Below, in pieces: positions 15,514 through 22,378 of a stretch of 22,378 bases of DNA. Position 1 is the stretch's first letter. Every line of letters begins with the position of its first letter. The stretch comes from an uncultured Bacteroides sp. (GTDB taxonomy: Bacteria > Bacteroidota > Bacteroidia > Bacteroidales > Bacteroidaceae): assembly GCF_900547205.1 (NCBI RefSeq), contig NZ_URFY01000065.1, forward strand, positions 1 to 22,378, read 5' to 3'. The notes under the pieces are model-generated. The model ran no database searches. It saw only the letters and a program-made list of their open reading frames with translations, and was not told the origin of the DNA. Both the position numbers and the translations under genes were made by a program.

Positions 15514-16464
15514 ATGTCAGAAAAAGAAAGAGTGAAATGCCTGATTATAGGCTCTGGACCTGCCGGATATACGGCAGCTATTTATGCCGGACGTGCCAAC
15601 TTGGATCCGGTACTTTACGAAGGATTACAGCCGGGCGGTCAGTTGACTACCACAACGGATGTAGAGAACTTCCCCGGCTATCCGGATGGAATCAACGGTT
15701 CGCAGTTGATGTCTGACTTGCGTAAACAAGCTGCTCGTTTCGGTACGGATATTCGATACGGCATTGCAACAGCAGCAGATTTGAGCAAAGCTCCTTATAA
15801 AATAACAATTGACGGAGAGCAAGTCATTGAGGCGGATACGCTGATTATCGCTACCGGAGCAACGGCTAAATATCTGGGACTGGAAGACGAAAAGAAATAT
15901 GCCGGAATGGGTGTAAGCGCTTGTGCTACCTGCGACGGATTCTTCTACCGTAAGAAAGTGGTTGCCGTAGTAGGTGGTGGAGATACTGCTTGCGAGGAAG
16001 CTATCTATCTTTCAAGTCTGGCTTCAAAGGTATATCTGGTTGTTCGTAAGCCTTATCTTCGTGCATCGAAGATTATGCAGGCGCGCGTGATGCAGCATGA
16101 TAAGATTGAAGTTCTTTTTGAGCATAATGTTGTAGGCTTGTATGGCGAGAATGGCGTAGAAGGCATGAAGGTTGTGAAACGCTGGCACGAACCGGACGAA
16201 GAGCGCTACGATGTGCCTATCGACGGTTTCTTCCTGGCTATCGGTCACCAGCCGAATACAGGTATATTCAAAGATTACATTGATACGGACGAAGTGGGTT
16301 ACATCATCACCGAAGGCGTTACTCCCCGCACGAAAGTTCCCGGAGTGTTTGCCGCAGGAGACGTAGCCGATCCGCATTATCGTCAGGCGATTACGGCAGC
16401 TGGAAGCGGTTGTAAAGCTGCAATCGAAGCAGAACGCTATCTTTCGGAGAACGGAATGATTTAA
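15514..16464 (+). CDS. trxB: Thioredoxin-disulfide reductase
   Basis: 316 residues, standard for low-molecular-weight TrxB. The FAD-binding GSGPAG (13-18), redox pair CATC (137-140), pyridine-nucleotide site GGGDTA (154-159) and C-terminal FAD motif AAGDVADPHYRQAITAAGSG (280-299) are all present. The dinucleotide-preference segment reads VVRKPYLRASK (176-186) in place of the HRRDxFRA of E. coli, but keeps Arg178 and Arg183. It reduces thioredoxin with NADPH in the cytoplasm. It is the last gene of the ftsK operon and ends 45 bp before a strong terminator. The minus-strand operon with two CxxC domain proteins converges on it from the right. Confidence 0.97.
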   Translation: MSEKERVKCLIIGSGPAGYTAAIYAGRANLDPVLYEGLQPGGQLTTTTDVENFPGYPDGINGSQLMSDLRKQAARFGTDIRYGIATAADLSKAPYKITIDGEQVIEADTLIIATGATAKYLGLEDEKKYAGMGVSACATCDGFFYRKKVVAVVGGGDTACEEAIYLSSLASKVYLVVRKPYLRASKIMQARVMQHDKIEVLFEHNVVGLYGENGVEGMKVVKRWHEPDEERYDVPIDGFFLAIGHQPNTGIFKDYIDTDEVGYIITEGVTPRTKVPGVFAAGDVADPHYRQAITAAGSGCKAAIEAERYLSENGMI

Positions 16465-16508
16465 GCAACAGGCAACGGCGCGTGTTGTCATTGTAAAAGA
16501 TAAATTGT

Positions 16509-16551
16509 AAGCGGTGGACAAAAGTTTAAAACTAGTGTCTACCGCTTTTTT
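16509..16551 (+). terminator. Intrinsic terminator of the ftsK-lolA-trxB operon
   Basis: AAGCGGTGGACA (16509-16520) pairs with TGTCTACCGCTT (16536-16547), 12 bp with one G-T wobble around a 15-nt loop, followed by a run of T. It lies 45 bp past the trxB stop. Confidence 0.85.
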
Positions 16552-16557
16552 GTTTCC

Positions 16558-16680
16558 ATAGAATGTAGCAGCTATGACATTGAACGATTTTATCCTTGAC
16601 TCATCCACTTTATTGTACCATCTGGTCATGCTTAGTCTTGCGGCATCCTTAATTGTGTTTTTGGAAAATATCATCCTTAA
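16558..16680 (-). pseudogene. Relic of a transposase C-terminal region
   Basis: The minus strand reads LRMIFSKNTIKDAARLSM followed by TRWYNKVDESRIKSFNVIAA and TFY. This matches from memory the segment of a Bacteroides DDE transposase (ISL3-like) that lies just before the SxNASAESFNAK motif. Similarity begins near LRMIFS and stops at TFY, where the sequence runs into the trxB terminator region. About 41 codons remain, with no start codon, no catalytic residues and no visible terminal inverted repeats. It is therefore a fragment of a former insertion, not a working element. Confidence 0.6.
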
Positions 16681-16828
16681 GTTTATCCATATATTCAAAA
16701 GTCCTCCGATTTTATTTCTCGAATGGAAGAACTCATTTCTACAATAGATAACTCCGTTAAATAAATAATTTCTTAGAAATACCTCAGAACTAAAGATTTA
16801 ATTATAATCATTTATGTATAAACATAAT

Positions 16829-18145
16829 TCAATCAGGCAGCAATTGTTCCTCTATGATTTCAACATACTTTTCGAGTTTGGCTCCCACCTCCACAATCGG
16901 TTTACCTCCTGCAGGAATAAAAAATAAAGTAGGCAATGCCTTTACACCCAGATAGTTGCATAAGTCTTTCTCTTTATCTGCATTCACTTTATAGAATCTG
17001 ATTTTGCCTTTATACTTTTCCGCCAATTCTTCCATTTGAGGCATCAGGCGGATGCAGGGTGCACACCACGTAGCCCAGAAATCGATAACGATAGGCAAAC
17101 CACTTTCGTTTACAAAATCCCCTCCTTTACGGTAATCAAAGATGTTTTCGAGGAAATATTGGCGGGTAATCGGATTCATCTTACCGTCTTCCACTTTTAC
17201 TTCCGTCACTTTCGCTTCCGCTTCGGGGATGGGAGCGAGGTCGAATGGTTGGAAGTAAATTTTCTGGTGGAGGTAGTCGATGGATAGGATGCCGCGGTCC
17301 AGTATGTTCTTTCCAAGTACCGAGCGTTTAAGGGAAGGATTCTTCACAGCGGTAGCATTCTCAATCTTTGTTTTTATAAATACGGTTTCCGGCAGTTTCA
17401 GGCTTTCACCTTCCGGAGTCGCTTCCTTGTAACCGTTGGATATCTTCTGCGGACTTCCTTTCGGATATTGCGCACTCCAGGCGTTGAAATCCTCTTCGGT
17501 TAGGTTCACCAATCCTTCGCTCCACGTGTCGAGTATCAGAGAAACTGGTTTATTCTGAACGGAGAGAGGACAAAGAATGCCGGCTCCTGTTGTCAGTTCA
17601 AAGCTTCCACGATGGTTCAGTTTCATGTACGAAGGACGATAGGGCTGGGTGATGGTGATCCTTTTTCGCTGCATATCTATGGTGAGTACCGAAGTCTGGA
17701 ATAGTACGGAGTTCAATACTCCCATCACTCCCAATTTGCGGAGATAAGGCTCATCTGCCAATGTAAATGCAGGCAGATCACTTTGAAAGGTATTGTTGCC
17801 TAGAGCCAATGTCTCTATCTCATACACCTTGCCTGTCTGCACTTTCTTGAATTGAAAGTCCTGAAAGCTCCTGAAAGTCCCTTCCTTATCCGTATGGATA
17901 CGCAGCTTCTTCAGAGCTTCGGGCAGCAATGCATTGTGTCCTGCCAAGTCGAGCACAAAGTCCGCCGGTTCTCCATTTACAACAGCTTCCACAATGATTT
18001 TCCCATCAATCGTTTTGAAGGGAATGACCTCCGTCATATTGTTGAGCGTCTGTGCACCTGCACCTGCAGCAATGCTGCAAACTACGATTAAACAGAGATA
18101 CATTCTTGTTATCATTAGTCTTCTATCCATGCTGTTTCTATCCAT
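16829..18145 (-). CDS. Secreted degenerate retropepsin-like protein fused to a thioredoxin domain
   Basis: 438 residues. A signal peptide (hydrophobic about 16-29, AGAQ at 29-32) directs export. Two retropepsin-like lobes follow (about 45-170 and 180-300). Their active-site triplets are altered: DLAG (66-69) in lobe one and DTWSEG (206-211) in lobe two, so both Asp remain but the DTG loops are broken. Residues about 335-438 are a thioredoxin domain with FWATWCAPC (356-364) and cis-Pro405 in KALPTLF. LGVMGVL, PYRP and SIDYLHQKIYFQPF recur in altered form in the neighbouring protease, so the two are paralogues. It is the last gene of the operon, 12 nt after that neighbour. Starts at 18145, 18130 and 18115 are all possible; the first two lie in a duplicated ATGGATAGAA. 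Peptidase activity is doubtful, thiol redox activity likely. Confidence 0.85.
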   Translation of the reverse strand: MDRNSMDRRLMITRMYLCLIVVCSIAAGAGAQTLNNMTEVIPFKTIDGKIIVEAVVNGEPADFVLDLAGHNALLPEALKKLRIHTDKEGTFRSFQDFQFKKVQTGKVYEIETLALGNNTFQSDLPAFTLADEPYLRKLGVMGVLNSVLFQTSVLTIDMQRKRITITQPYRPSYMKLNHRGSFELTTGAGILCPLSVQNKPVSLILDTWSEGLVNLTEEDFNAWSAQYPKGSPQKISNGYKEATPEGESLKLPETVFIKTKIENATAVKNPSLKRSVLGKNILDRGILSIDYLHQKIYFQPFDLAPIPEAEAKVTEVKVEDGKMNPITRQYFLENIFDYRKGGDFVNESGLPIVIDFWATWCAPCIRLMPQMEELAEKYKGKIRFYKVNADKEKDLCNYLGVKALPTLFFIPAGGKPIVEVGAKLEKYVEIIEEQLLPD

Positions 18146-18157
18146 ACTGATTAAAGT

Positions 18158-19321
18158 TTATTTTTCCTTTTTTATTTCAATTCTCTTCTCCTGATTGTCT
18201 TTCAGAAGGATGATGTATGCAGTCTCTCCGGGAATAGCATTCATAATCTCCTCCACCGCCATCTGGCTTTTCGGGCAGTCTTTCAGGGAAATTCCGTTGA
18301 TGTTGACTACCTCATCGCCAAAGGCAACTTTGTCCTTCATGCTATCCCATATCGTGGTAACCTCAAACCGTCCGTTTCGTGGCAGTATGCTCACGTTCCA
18401 TAGAGAAGGTGCACCGCCCATGTCCGTCTTTTCTTCTTCAAACGGGAAGAAGTAGAAACGCTTACGCATATAGTCGATAATCACTTTCCCGTGCTTTAAA
18501 AGTTCCACTCCGACGATACTTCGCGACATTGCCGTCGTGGTGCTTCCCACGTTTGCAAACTCTTTCCCCATGATGCGGATAGAAGGAATATTCACCTTTT
18601 TAATATCCACCGGATCGGCAAGCCCCGTGATGCCCGCAGCTACGATGCCATGAGCCTGATTGGTGACCTGAGCACCGGATACATTAGCCAATCTGTTGCA
18701 ATCTTCGGAAGAATAGAGCAGAAAGCCACCTGCACCTGTGTCAAACAATACCTTTAGTTCCGTCTCTCCCACGTTGATATTGATATTTGAATGATGTTCG
18801 TTGGAATCCAATAGCGGAATGCCATCCGTCACTTTCAGCCTTTCGGGGCGATAGGGGTAGTTGATAACCATAATCCCGAACCGCGAGTCGAACGTAACCA
18901 CAGACTCGGCAAAAGCATCCCCTCCGAGAATACCCGCTACGCCCAACTCCGTAAAAAATGAATTACGAGGCAACACCATCGTTTTCAACTGTTTCACCTT
19001 ATAATTCTCTCCGATAGAAACATTCTCAACATATGCTTCCTGATAGCTGGCAGTTTGCGTATTTATGTCCGAGATACCTGTGAATCCTGCGGCAGTAGCC
19101 TTCATCTCGGTGGCGACATCATGGGTGGTTCCGGTTTTCCCTCCGGTATCGACGATATATTTCGTCGCCACACCATTCACCGTGACGGGAATAATGATTT
19201 TCTCATGAATAAATTCATAAGGAATAGTGTCGCAAACCTTGTTACGGATTTGCGACACTGCGTTCTGTCCGCAGCATAGAAAGAGTAACAGCCATAAACC
19301 AGTCAATAATCCTATTCTCAT
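18158..19321 (-). CDS. Secreted retropepsin-like aspartic protease with PDZ domain
   Basis: 387 residues. A signal peptide (hydrophobic about 5-17) places it in the envelope; CC at 16-17 is not a clear lipobox. Two retropepsin-like lobes each keep the catalytic triplet: VDTGGKTG (57-64) and FDTGAGG (193-199). This gives a pepsin-like single-chain pair. Residues about 308-384 form a PDZ domain (VAFGDEVVNINGISL), which usually binds protein C-termini. It begins 20 nt after the subtilase-fold gene and ends 12 nt before its paralogue with the thioredoxin domain. Active proteolysis is plausible, since both Asp and both glycines are present; the substrate is unknown. Confidence 0.87.
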   Translation of the reverse strand: MRIGLLTGLWLLLFLCCGQNAVSQIRNKVCDTIPYEFIHEKIIIPVTVNGVATKYIVDTGGKTGTTHDVATEMKATAAGFTGISDINTQTASYQEAYVENVSIGENYKVKQLKTMVLPRNSFFTELGVAGILGGDAFAESVVTFDSRFGIMVINYPYRPERLKVTDGIPLLDSNEHHSNININVGETELKVLFDTGAGGFLLYSSEDCNRLANVSGAQVTNQAHGIVAAGITGLADPVDIKKVNIPSIRIMGKEFANVGSTTTAMSRSIVGVELLKHGKVIIDYMRKRFYFFPFEEEKTDMGGAPSLWNVSILPRNGRFEVTTIWDSMKDKVAFGDEVVNINGISLKDCPKSQMAVEEIMNAIPGETAYIILLKDNQEKRIEIKKEK

Positions 19322-19341
19322 TCCGTTTCAGTCGTTATTTA

Positions 19342-21048
19342 CTATTTGACAACATTTTCTGCTTCCAGAACAGCTTGATAAACATTCACGATTCCACCCG
19401 AGATACACAAATCATCGAAGAGATACAAATCCTGTGTTTGCTCTCCATTGATGATAATCCCTTTTTCCACCTCTACACCTTTGCGCGAAGTGACGCTTTT
19501 CAGCAGGATATCCCTGATTTGCGAACCGGTCAGTTTCGGGAAATATGTTTTCAGCAAGGCAGCCACTCCGGCTACGGTGGATGCAGCCAGTCCGGCACCT
19601 GTTCCTGTCTGGTAAGTATCTCCTACGTAGGTGGAATAAATCTCAGTTCCCGGTGCATAGATATCCAGAGACGAAGCACCGTAATTCGTGTTCAGCACCG
19701 GATTCCCTTTTGCGTCGGATGAGGCTACTGTCATGAAGTTGGTCAGTTCACCGTCGTTGCTCATCTTCCGGTTCGGGAAAAATTCTTCTTTATCCATATC
19801 TCTGGCTAGTTCCCACACCGGAGCCACGACCAGCACACCTTTCTTCTCCGCTTCTTTCAGAGCATCCGTCACCCACTGTTTCTGCATTTCGGGATAAAAC
19901 GTATTCTGTTCGGGCAGCACGATGACGTCCGCCCCGTGATTAATAGCGTATCGGATGGCTAAAGCCATATCTTTGAGATAAGGCTCCCCCTGTCCCGGAT
20001 GAATGCGAAGCGTCATGATTTGAGCGTTGTCGGCAATGCCATTGCTGCCTATCCCGTTGTCACGCTTGGCAGCTATTACGCCCGCATTCATCATGCCGAT
20101 GGCAGCATCCGACGTCAATAACACATTATTTCCATAGTTAGTATCGTTGATATCCAACGGATTGTCTCCTACGATTTCCTTTCTATTGTCCGTTCCGAAT
20201 TGTTTCATCGCATTCTCGTAGGCATCACGCGATGTCTCTACGCTTTTCTTCCCCAGATTCTCGTATACCATTTCCCACTTATCCGTTTGATATACCTGAA
20301 ATCCGTAGCCGGTAAGAAAGAAAACGACATCCAACAAACTGTCACGTTCCGCCTTCGGATTGTAGAGAGACTGAAACTCATTGATGGTCAGCTCCTTTCC
20401 GGGATAACGTTGCTTCATCTCCTTGTCGAACTTCTCGATGTAATCTTCGAGCAGATACGAGAACTGCAAACCGCCGTAAGCTGCTCCAATCTTCGATTCG
20501 GGCACCACTTTGAAGCGGTAATAGTTATATTCCTCCATGTTCTCCGGCGCGGGAACCTCTTGGCGTTTTCCGTCGATGATTTTGTAATACTTCTTTTTGT
20601 CGAAGATATAATCGGCATATGCATCTTTTAGGCGAAGGAACTCGCGCTCACCTTCTCCCGTCAGCGATTCCATCACCTTGCCGTCTTTTCCGCCGATAAA
20701 GTTCCAGCCGTAGATGTCGTCCACAAGTCCGTTCTTATCATCATCTTTGCCGTTCGGCTTTTCTTTCCGGTTCGTCCAGATGGCGTGCTTCAAGTCTTGG
20801 TGTTCCACGTCCATTCCGGCTCCTATCAGCGCAACAATCGGTTTCTTCTTAGCTTTCTTTTTGTTGGCTTTCAGGTATTCATAGGCTTTATTTACTTCGA
20901 CTCCATATACGCCGTCTTGGTCGAAAGAGCAGTTGAACCAGTCCAGTTCCGACTGCTTCTTGGGGGTGTCGGCGGTTTGTTTTATCAACTGGGCGGATGC
21001 CGTGATACTGGCAAGGCAGCAGGCAATGGTGATAATGAGTTGTTTCAT
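19342..21048 (-). CDS. Secreted S8 subtilase-fold protein, predicted pseudoprotease
   Basis: 568 residues with a signal peptide (about 1-19, ASA/Q). The subtilase fold is recognisable: IVALIGAGMDVEHQDL (71-86), the calcium-loop-like KDDDKNGLVDDIYGWNF (101-117), a long insertion (about 120-310) and TVAGVAALLKTYFPKLTGSQ (491-510). Yet the catalytic positions are all changed by alignment. The Asp of the usual VIDSG is Gly76. The His of HGTHVAG is Ile317 in IGMMNAG. The oxyanion Asn is Glu413 in PVWEL. The Ser of GTSMAAP is Gly486 in GAGLAAS. The frame is open throughout, so this is a maintained protein rather than a decaying gene. It is second in the operon, 25 nt after the TlpA-like gene. A binding, chaperone or scaffold role is inferred. 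Confidence 0.88.
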   Translation of the reverse strand: MKQLIITIACCLASITASAQLIKQTADTPKKQSELDWFNCSFDQDGVYGVEVNKAYEYLKANKKKAKKKPIVALIGAGMDVEHQDLKHAIWTNRKEKPNGKDDDKNGLVDDIYGWNFIGGKDGKVMESLTGEGEREFLRLKDAYADYIFDKKKYYKIIDGKRQEVPAPENMEEYNYYRFKVVPESKIGAAYGGLQFSYLLEDYIEKFDKEMKQRYPGKELTINEFQSLYNPKAERDSLLDVVFFLTGYGFQVYQTDKWEMVYENLGKKSVETSRDAYENAMKQFGTDNRKEIVGDNPLDINDTNYGNNVLLTSDAAIGMMNAGVIAAKRDNGIGSNGIADNAQIMTLRIHPGQGEPYLKDMALAIRYAINHGADVIVLPEQNTFYPEMQKQWVTDALKEAEKKGVLVVAPVWELARDMDKEEFFPNRKMSNDGELTNFMTVASSDAKGNPVLNTNYGASSLDIYAPGTEIYSTYVGDTYQTGTGAGLAASTVAGVAALLKTYFPKLTGSQIRDILLKSVTSRKGVEVEKGIIINGEQTQDLYLFDDLCISGGIVNVYQAVLEAENVVK

Positions 21049-21073
21049 CTTTTTGAAATTATATATAGTTTAG

Positions 21074-22087
21074 TTACTTTCTTGTCTTCAGGATAGCTTC
21101 GCGCACTTCGTCTCCGCGGATGTTGCGTGCCACCAGTTTCCCCTCCTTGTCTATTACTACGAGAAAAGGGATGGAGTAGAAACCGTATGCCTGCTGAATG
21201 GCACTAAGCGTCTTATTGCTTTTCGGAAAGCCGTTCTTATCCCAAAGCATCACCCACGGCAGGTCTTCTTCTTCCAGCATCTTTCTCCATCTGGCTTCGG
21301 TGTCGTCCAGTGAGACGCTGATAAATTCCAGATCGTCCGCTTTCAGCTCGTTGTATATTTTCAGCAGATGGCGCATTTCCCTGCGGCAGGGAGCACACCA
21401 CGAAGCACAGAAATCGAGCACAACAATCTTACCACGGAAATCTTTCAGGCTGACACTCTTGCCGTTGTCGTCCACAAACGTAAAGTCAGGACACACAGCA
21501 CCGGGGATACGGTGGGAGAGGGTTTCTACCTTATCTGCCAACCACTGAGCGGACAAAGAACCCCTTTGTTCGAGAGGTATCATGTCCAGCAGCATCTTGT
21601 TGGATGGATAATCGTTCACATCAACCAGATAGGCAAGCGCCGCTGCCATGCCGGGCGTCAGCTTTACTTTTACAATAGGAGAAATTGTTGCTTTGTTCGG
21701 GCTGCCTTCCGCAGGCATATACTGCTGCAAAGCCAGGAACGGGTCGATGCCCGTAAATGATAGCGAGCTCTGAGCGGGATTCTTTTCGTCAAAGTATCCG
21801 TTGATAGTCACCGGGGTGTTCTCCAGATAAATCTTCTGTTCCGTGTCTCCCAAGAAGAGTTTGTAAACGTCCGGGACGATGGTTTTCTTCTCAGTGCCGA
21901 ATACACCATTCTGAGGGATAGTACAATTAAGTATAACGCTATCATTTAAATTCTTTACTTGCAGGGTGGTTGGTTTCAGAGTTTTTATCTTGCCGCTAAT
22001 TTGCAGAGCACCTTCTGCCCATGCCGACGAAGCGCACAGGAGAAGGGCTGCAACTAAGAAACAATTGATTGATTTCGTTTCTGTCAT
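21074..22087 (-). CDS. DUF4369/TlpA-like periplasmic thiol oxidoreductase
   Basis: 337 residues. A signal peptide (hydrophobic 9-19, cut near SAWA at 24) exports it. Residues about 26-115 resemble the DUF4369 domain that precedes thioredoxin domains in Bacteroidetes. Residues about 195-337 form an AhpC/TSA-TlpA-type redoxin with DFCASWCAPCRREM (225-238), CxxC at 231-234, and cis-Pro307 in YSIPFLV. Such proteins reduce or exchange disulfides in the periplasm. It is the first gene of the four-gene operon, 25 nt ahead of the subtilase-fold gene, with a TAnnTTTG promoter about 270 bp upstream. The reductant partner is not identified in the window. Confidence 0.9.
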   Translation of the reverse strand: MTETKSINCFLVAALLLCASSAWAEGALQISGKIKTLKPTTLQVKNLNDSVILNCTIPQNGVFGTEKKTIVPDVYKLFLGDTEQKIYLENTPVTINGYFDEKNPAQSSLSFTGIDPFLALQQYMPAEGSPNKATISPIVKVKLTPGMAAALAYLVDVNDYPSNKMLLDMIPLEQRGSLSAQWLADKVETLSHRIPGAVCPDFTFVDDNGKSVSLKDFRGKIVVLDFCASWCAPCRREMRHLLKIYNELKADDLEFISVSLDDTEARWRKMLEEEDLPWVMLWDKNGFPKSNKTLSAIQQAYGFYSIPFLVVIDKEGKLVARNIRGDEVREAILKTRK

Positions 22088-22102
22088 TTTGAATAATTTA
22101 TT

Positions 22103-22215
22103 TTATTGTTCCGGATATATGGGAGGTGGAAGCTCCGGATAAGGAGTAATCTCCCAGTTGGTCGGTCCGTTTGCAATAGCTTCCAGGTCAATGTCATATC
22201 TTTGTAATCTGAATA
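22103..22215 (-). pseudogene. Start-less coding-like tail, probable 3' relic of a gene
   Basis: On the minus strand a frame ends in RLQRYDIDLEAIANGPTNWE, then ITPYPELPPPIYPEQ and TAA (22105-22103), 15 nt before the TlpA-like ATG. Its composition looks protein-like, but upstream it passes into AT-rich sequence and has no ATG or GTG before an in-frame stop near 22295. It could be the last codons of a gene removed by deletion. I do not recognise the family. Confidence 0.3.
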
Positions 22216-22273
22216 TAATAAAAATGTGGGAAGTAATTGATAATAAATAGAATAAAACCGTTTTTGACCTAAC

Positions 22274-22292
22274 GTAACCCTTAATAGGTTAC
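22274..22292. repeat. Perfect 6-bp inverted repeat in the operon leader
   Basis: GTAACC (22274-22279), 7-nt spacer, GGTTAC (22287-22292). It lies about 70 bp downstream of the promoter -7 box, within the expected leader. It could be an operator half-site pair or a small RNA hairpin; short arms make chance possible. Confidence 0.35.
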
Positions 22293-22359
22293 AAATTAGT
22301 TATATACAGAATGTTTTGGACTTCTGCGGTTTGCATAATATCAAATGACTCTTCGAATA

Positions 22360-22367
22360 CAAAAGTA
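22360..22367 (-). promoter_or_regulatory. Promoter -7 element of the four-gene secreted-protein operon
   Basis: TACTTTTG on the minus strand fits TAnnTTTG. The -33 region lies beyond the window edge, so it cannot be checked. No nearer TAnnTTTG box was found ahead of the TlpA-like gene. Confidence 0.5.
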
Positions 22368-22378
22368 CGACTATTTTT

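Larger units (their letters stand above)
16465..16828. other. Convergent intergenic region
   Basis: This 364-base gap separates the ends of trxB and of the retropepsin/thioredoxin gene. It contains the trxB terminator (16509-16551), a transposase relic (16558-16680) and, directly after the stop of the minus-strand gene, a perfect palindrome TTATGT/ACATAA (16812-16827) without a T-tract. The AT-rich stretch 16700-16810 shows nothing I can name. Confidence 0.6.
22088..22378. other. Leader region of the TlpA-subtilase-retropepsin operon
   Basis: This 291-base stretch holds the operon promoter (22360-22367), a perfect inverted repeat (22274-22292) and a coding-like tail (22103-22215). The remainder is AT-rich and shows no gene. 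A 5' untranslated leader of roughly 265 nt is long for Bacteroides and could be regulatory. Confidence 0.5.

Noticed and set aside
16812..16827. Palindrome TTATGT/ACATAA just past the retropepsin-thioredoxin stop as a terminator
   Set aside because: The stem is AT-rich and no T-tract follows, so intrinsic termination is not supported.
22084..22197. A 37-codon minus-strand frame (MTLTWKLLQ...) whose stop overlaps the TlpA-like ATG as ATGA
   Set aside because: The overlap looks like translational coupling, but the peptide has an unconvincing composition, its start lacks a good ribosome-binding site, and another frame of the same DNA looks more protein-like.
22274..22292. GTAACC/GGTTAC pair as an arm of an invertible promoter
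   Set aside because: Arms are just 6 bp, face each other across 7 bp and lie downstream of the promoter instead of flanking it; no invertase gene is present.

Overview
The window looks like a chromosomal segment of a gut Bacteroides or a close Bacteroidales relative. The grounds are the promoter elements of the form TAnnTTTG, the A-rich leaders with weak Shine-Dalgarno sequences, and families typical of that group: a DUF4836 lipoprotein, a DUF5063 protein, a TonB-plug protein without a barrel, DUF4369/TlpA-type thiol oxidoreductases, a BFN/UVR protein and a LolA-like chaperone next to ftsK. Species cannot be fixed from the sequence alone. No tRNA, rRNA, CRISPR array or intact insertion sequence was seen.

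Layout. Bases 1-587 hold no convincing gene but contain a 22-bp-period tandem array (358-489) and a hairpin. A minus-strand run from 9324 down to 588 is closely packed: nucleoside/H+ symporter, BFN/UVR nuclease-like protein, RsmE, DUF4836 lipoprotein, ABC ATPase, ABC permease, and a secreted MG2-like/TonB-plug protein. The last four form a probable envelope module of unknown job. The gap 9325-9671 carries the symporter promoter and what looks like a complete small-RNA unit of about 70 nt (Bacteroides promoter, then hairpin plus U-tract). A second minus-strand operon (12182 to 9672) encodes a DUF5063 protein with a Cys/His-rich tail, a DEDDy 3'-5' exonuclease and an RlmI-like rRNA methyltransferase. 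It diverges from the plus-strand operon ftsK - lolA-like - trxB (12307-16464), which ends in a strong terminator. Just beyond lies a short relic of a transposase.

The right-hand end is the most unusual part: a minus-strand operon of four secreted proteins (22087 to 16829). In transcription order these are a DUF4369/TlpA-like thiol oxidoreductase, a subtilase-fold protein in which all catalytic positions are replaced, a two-lobed retropepsin-like aspartic protease with a PDZ domain, and a diverged paralogue of that protease with damaged active-site motifs fused to a thioredoxin domain. Two redox-active CxxC domains, one plausible active protease and two pseudo-protease folds in one transcript suggest an envelope thiol/proteolysis or protein-handling system. 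That reading is inference. The operon's promoter is at the extreme right edge, and its leader holds what may be the 3' relic of another gene.
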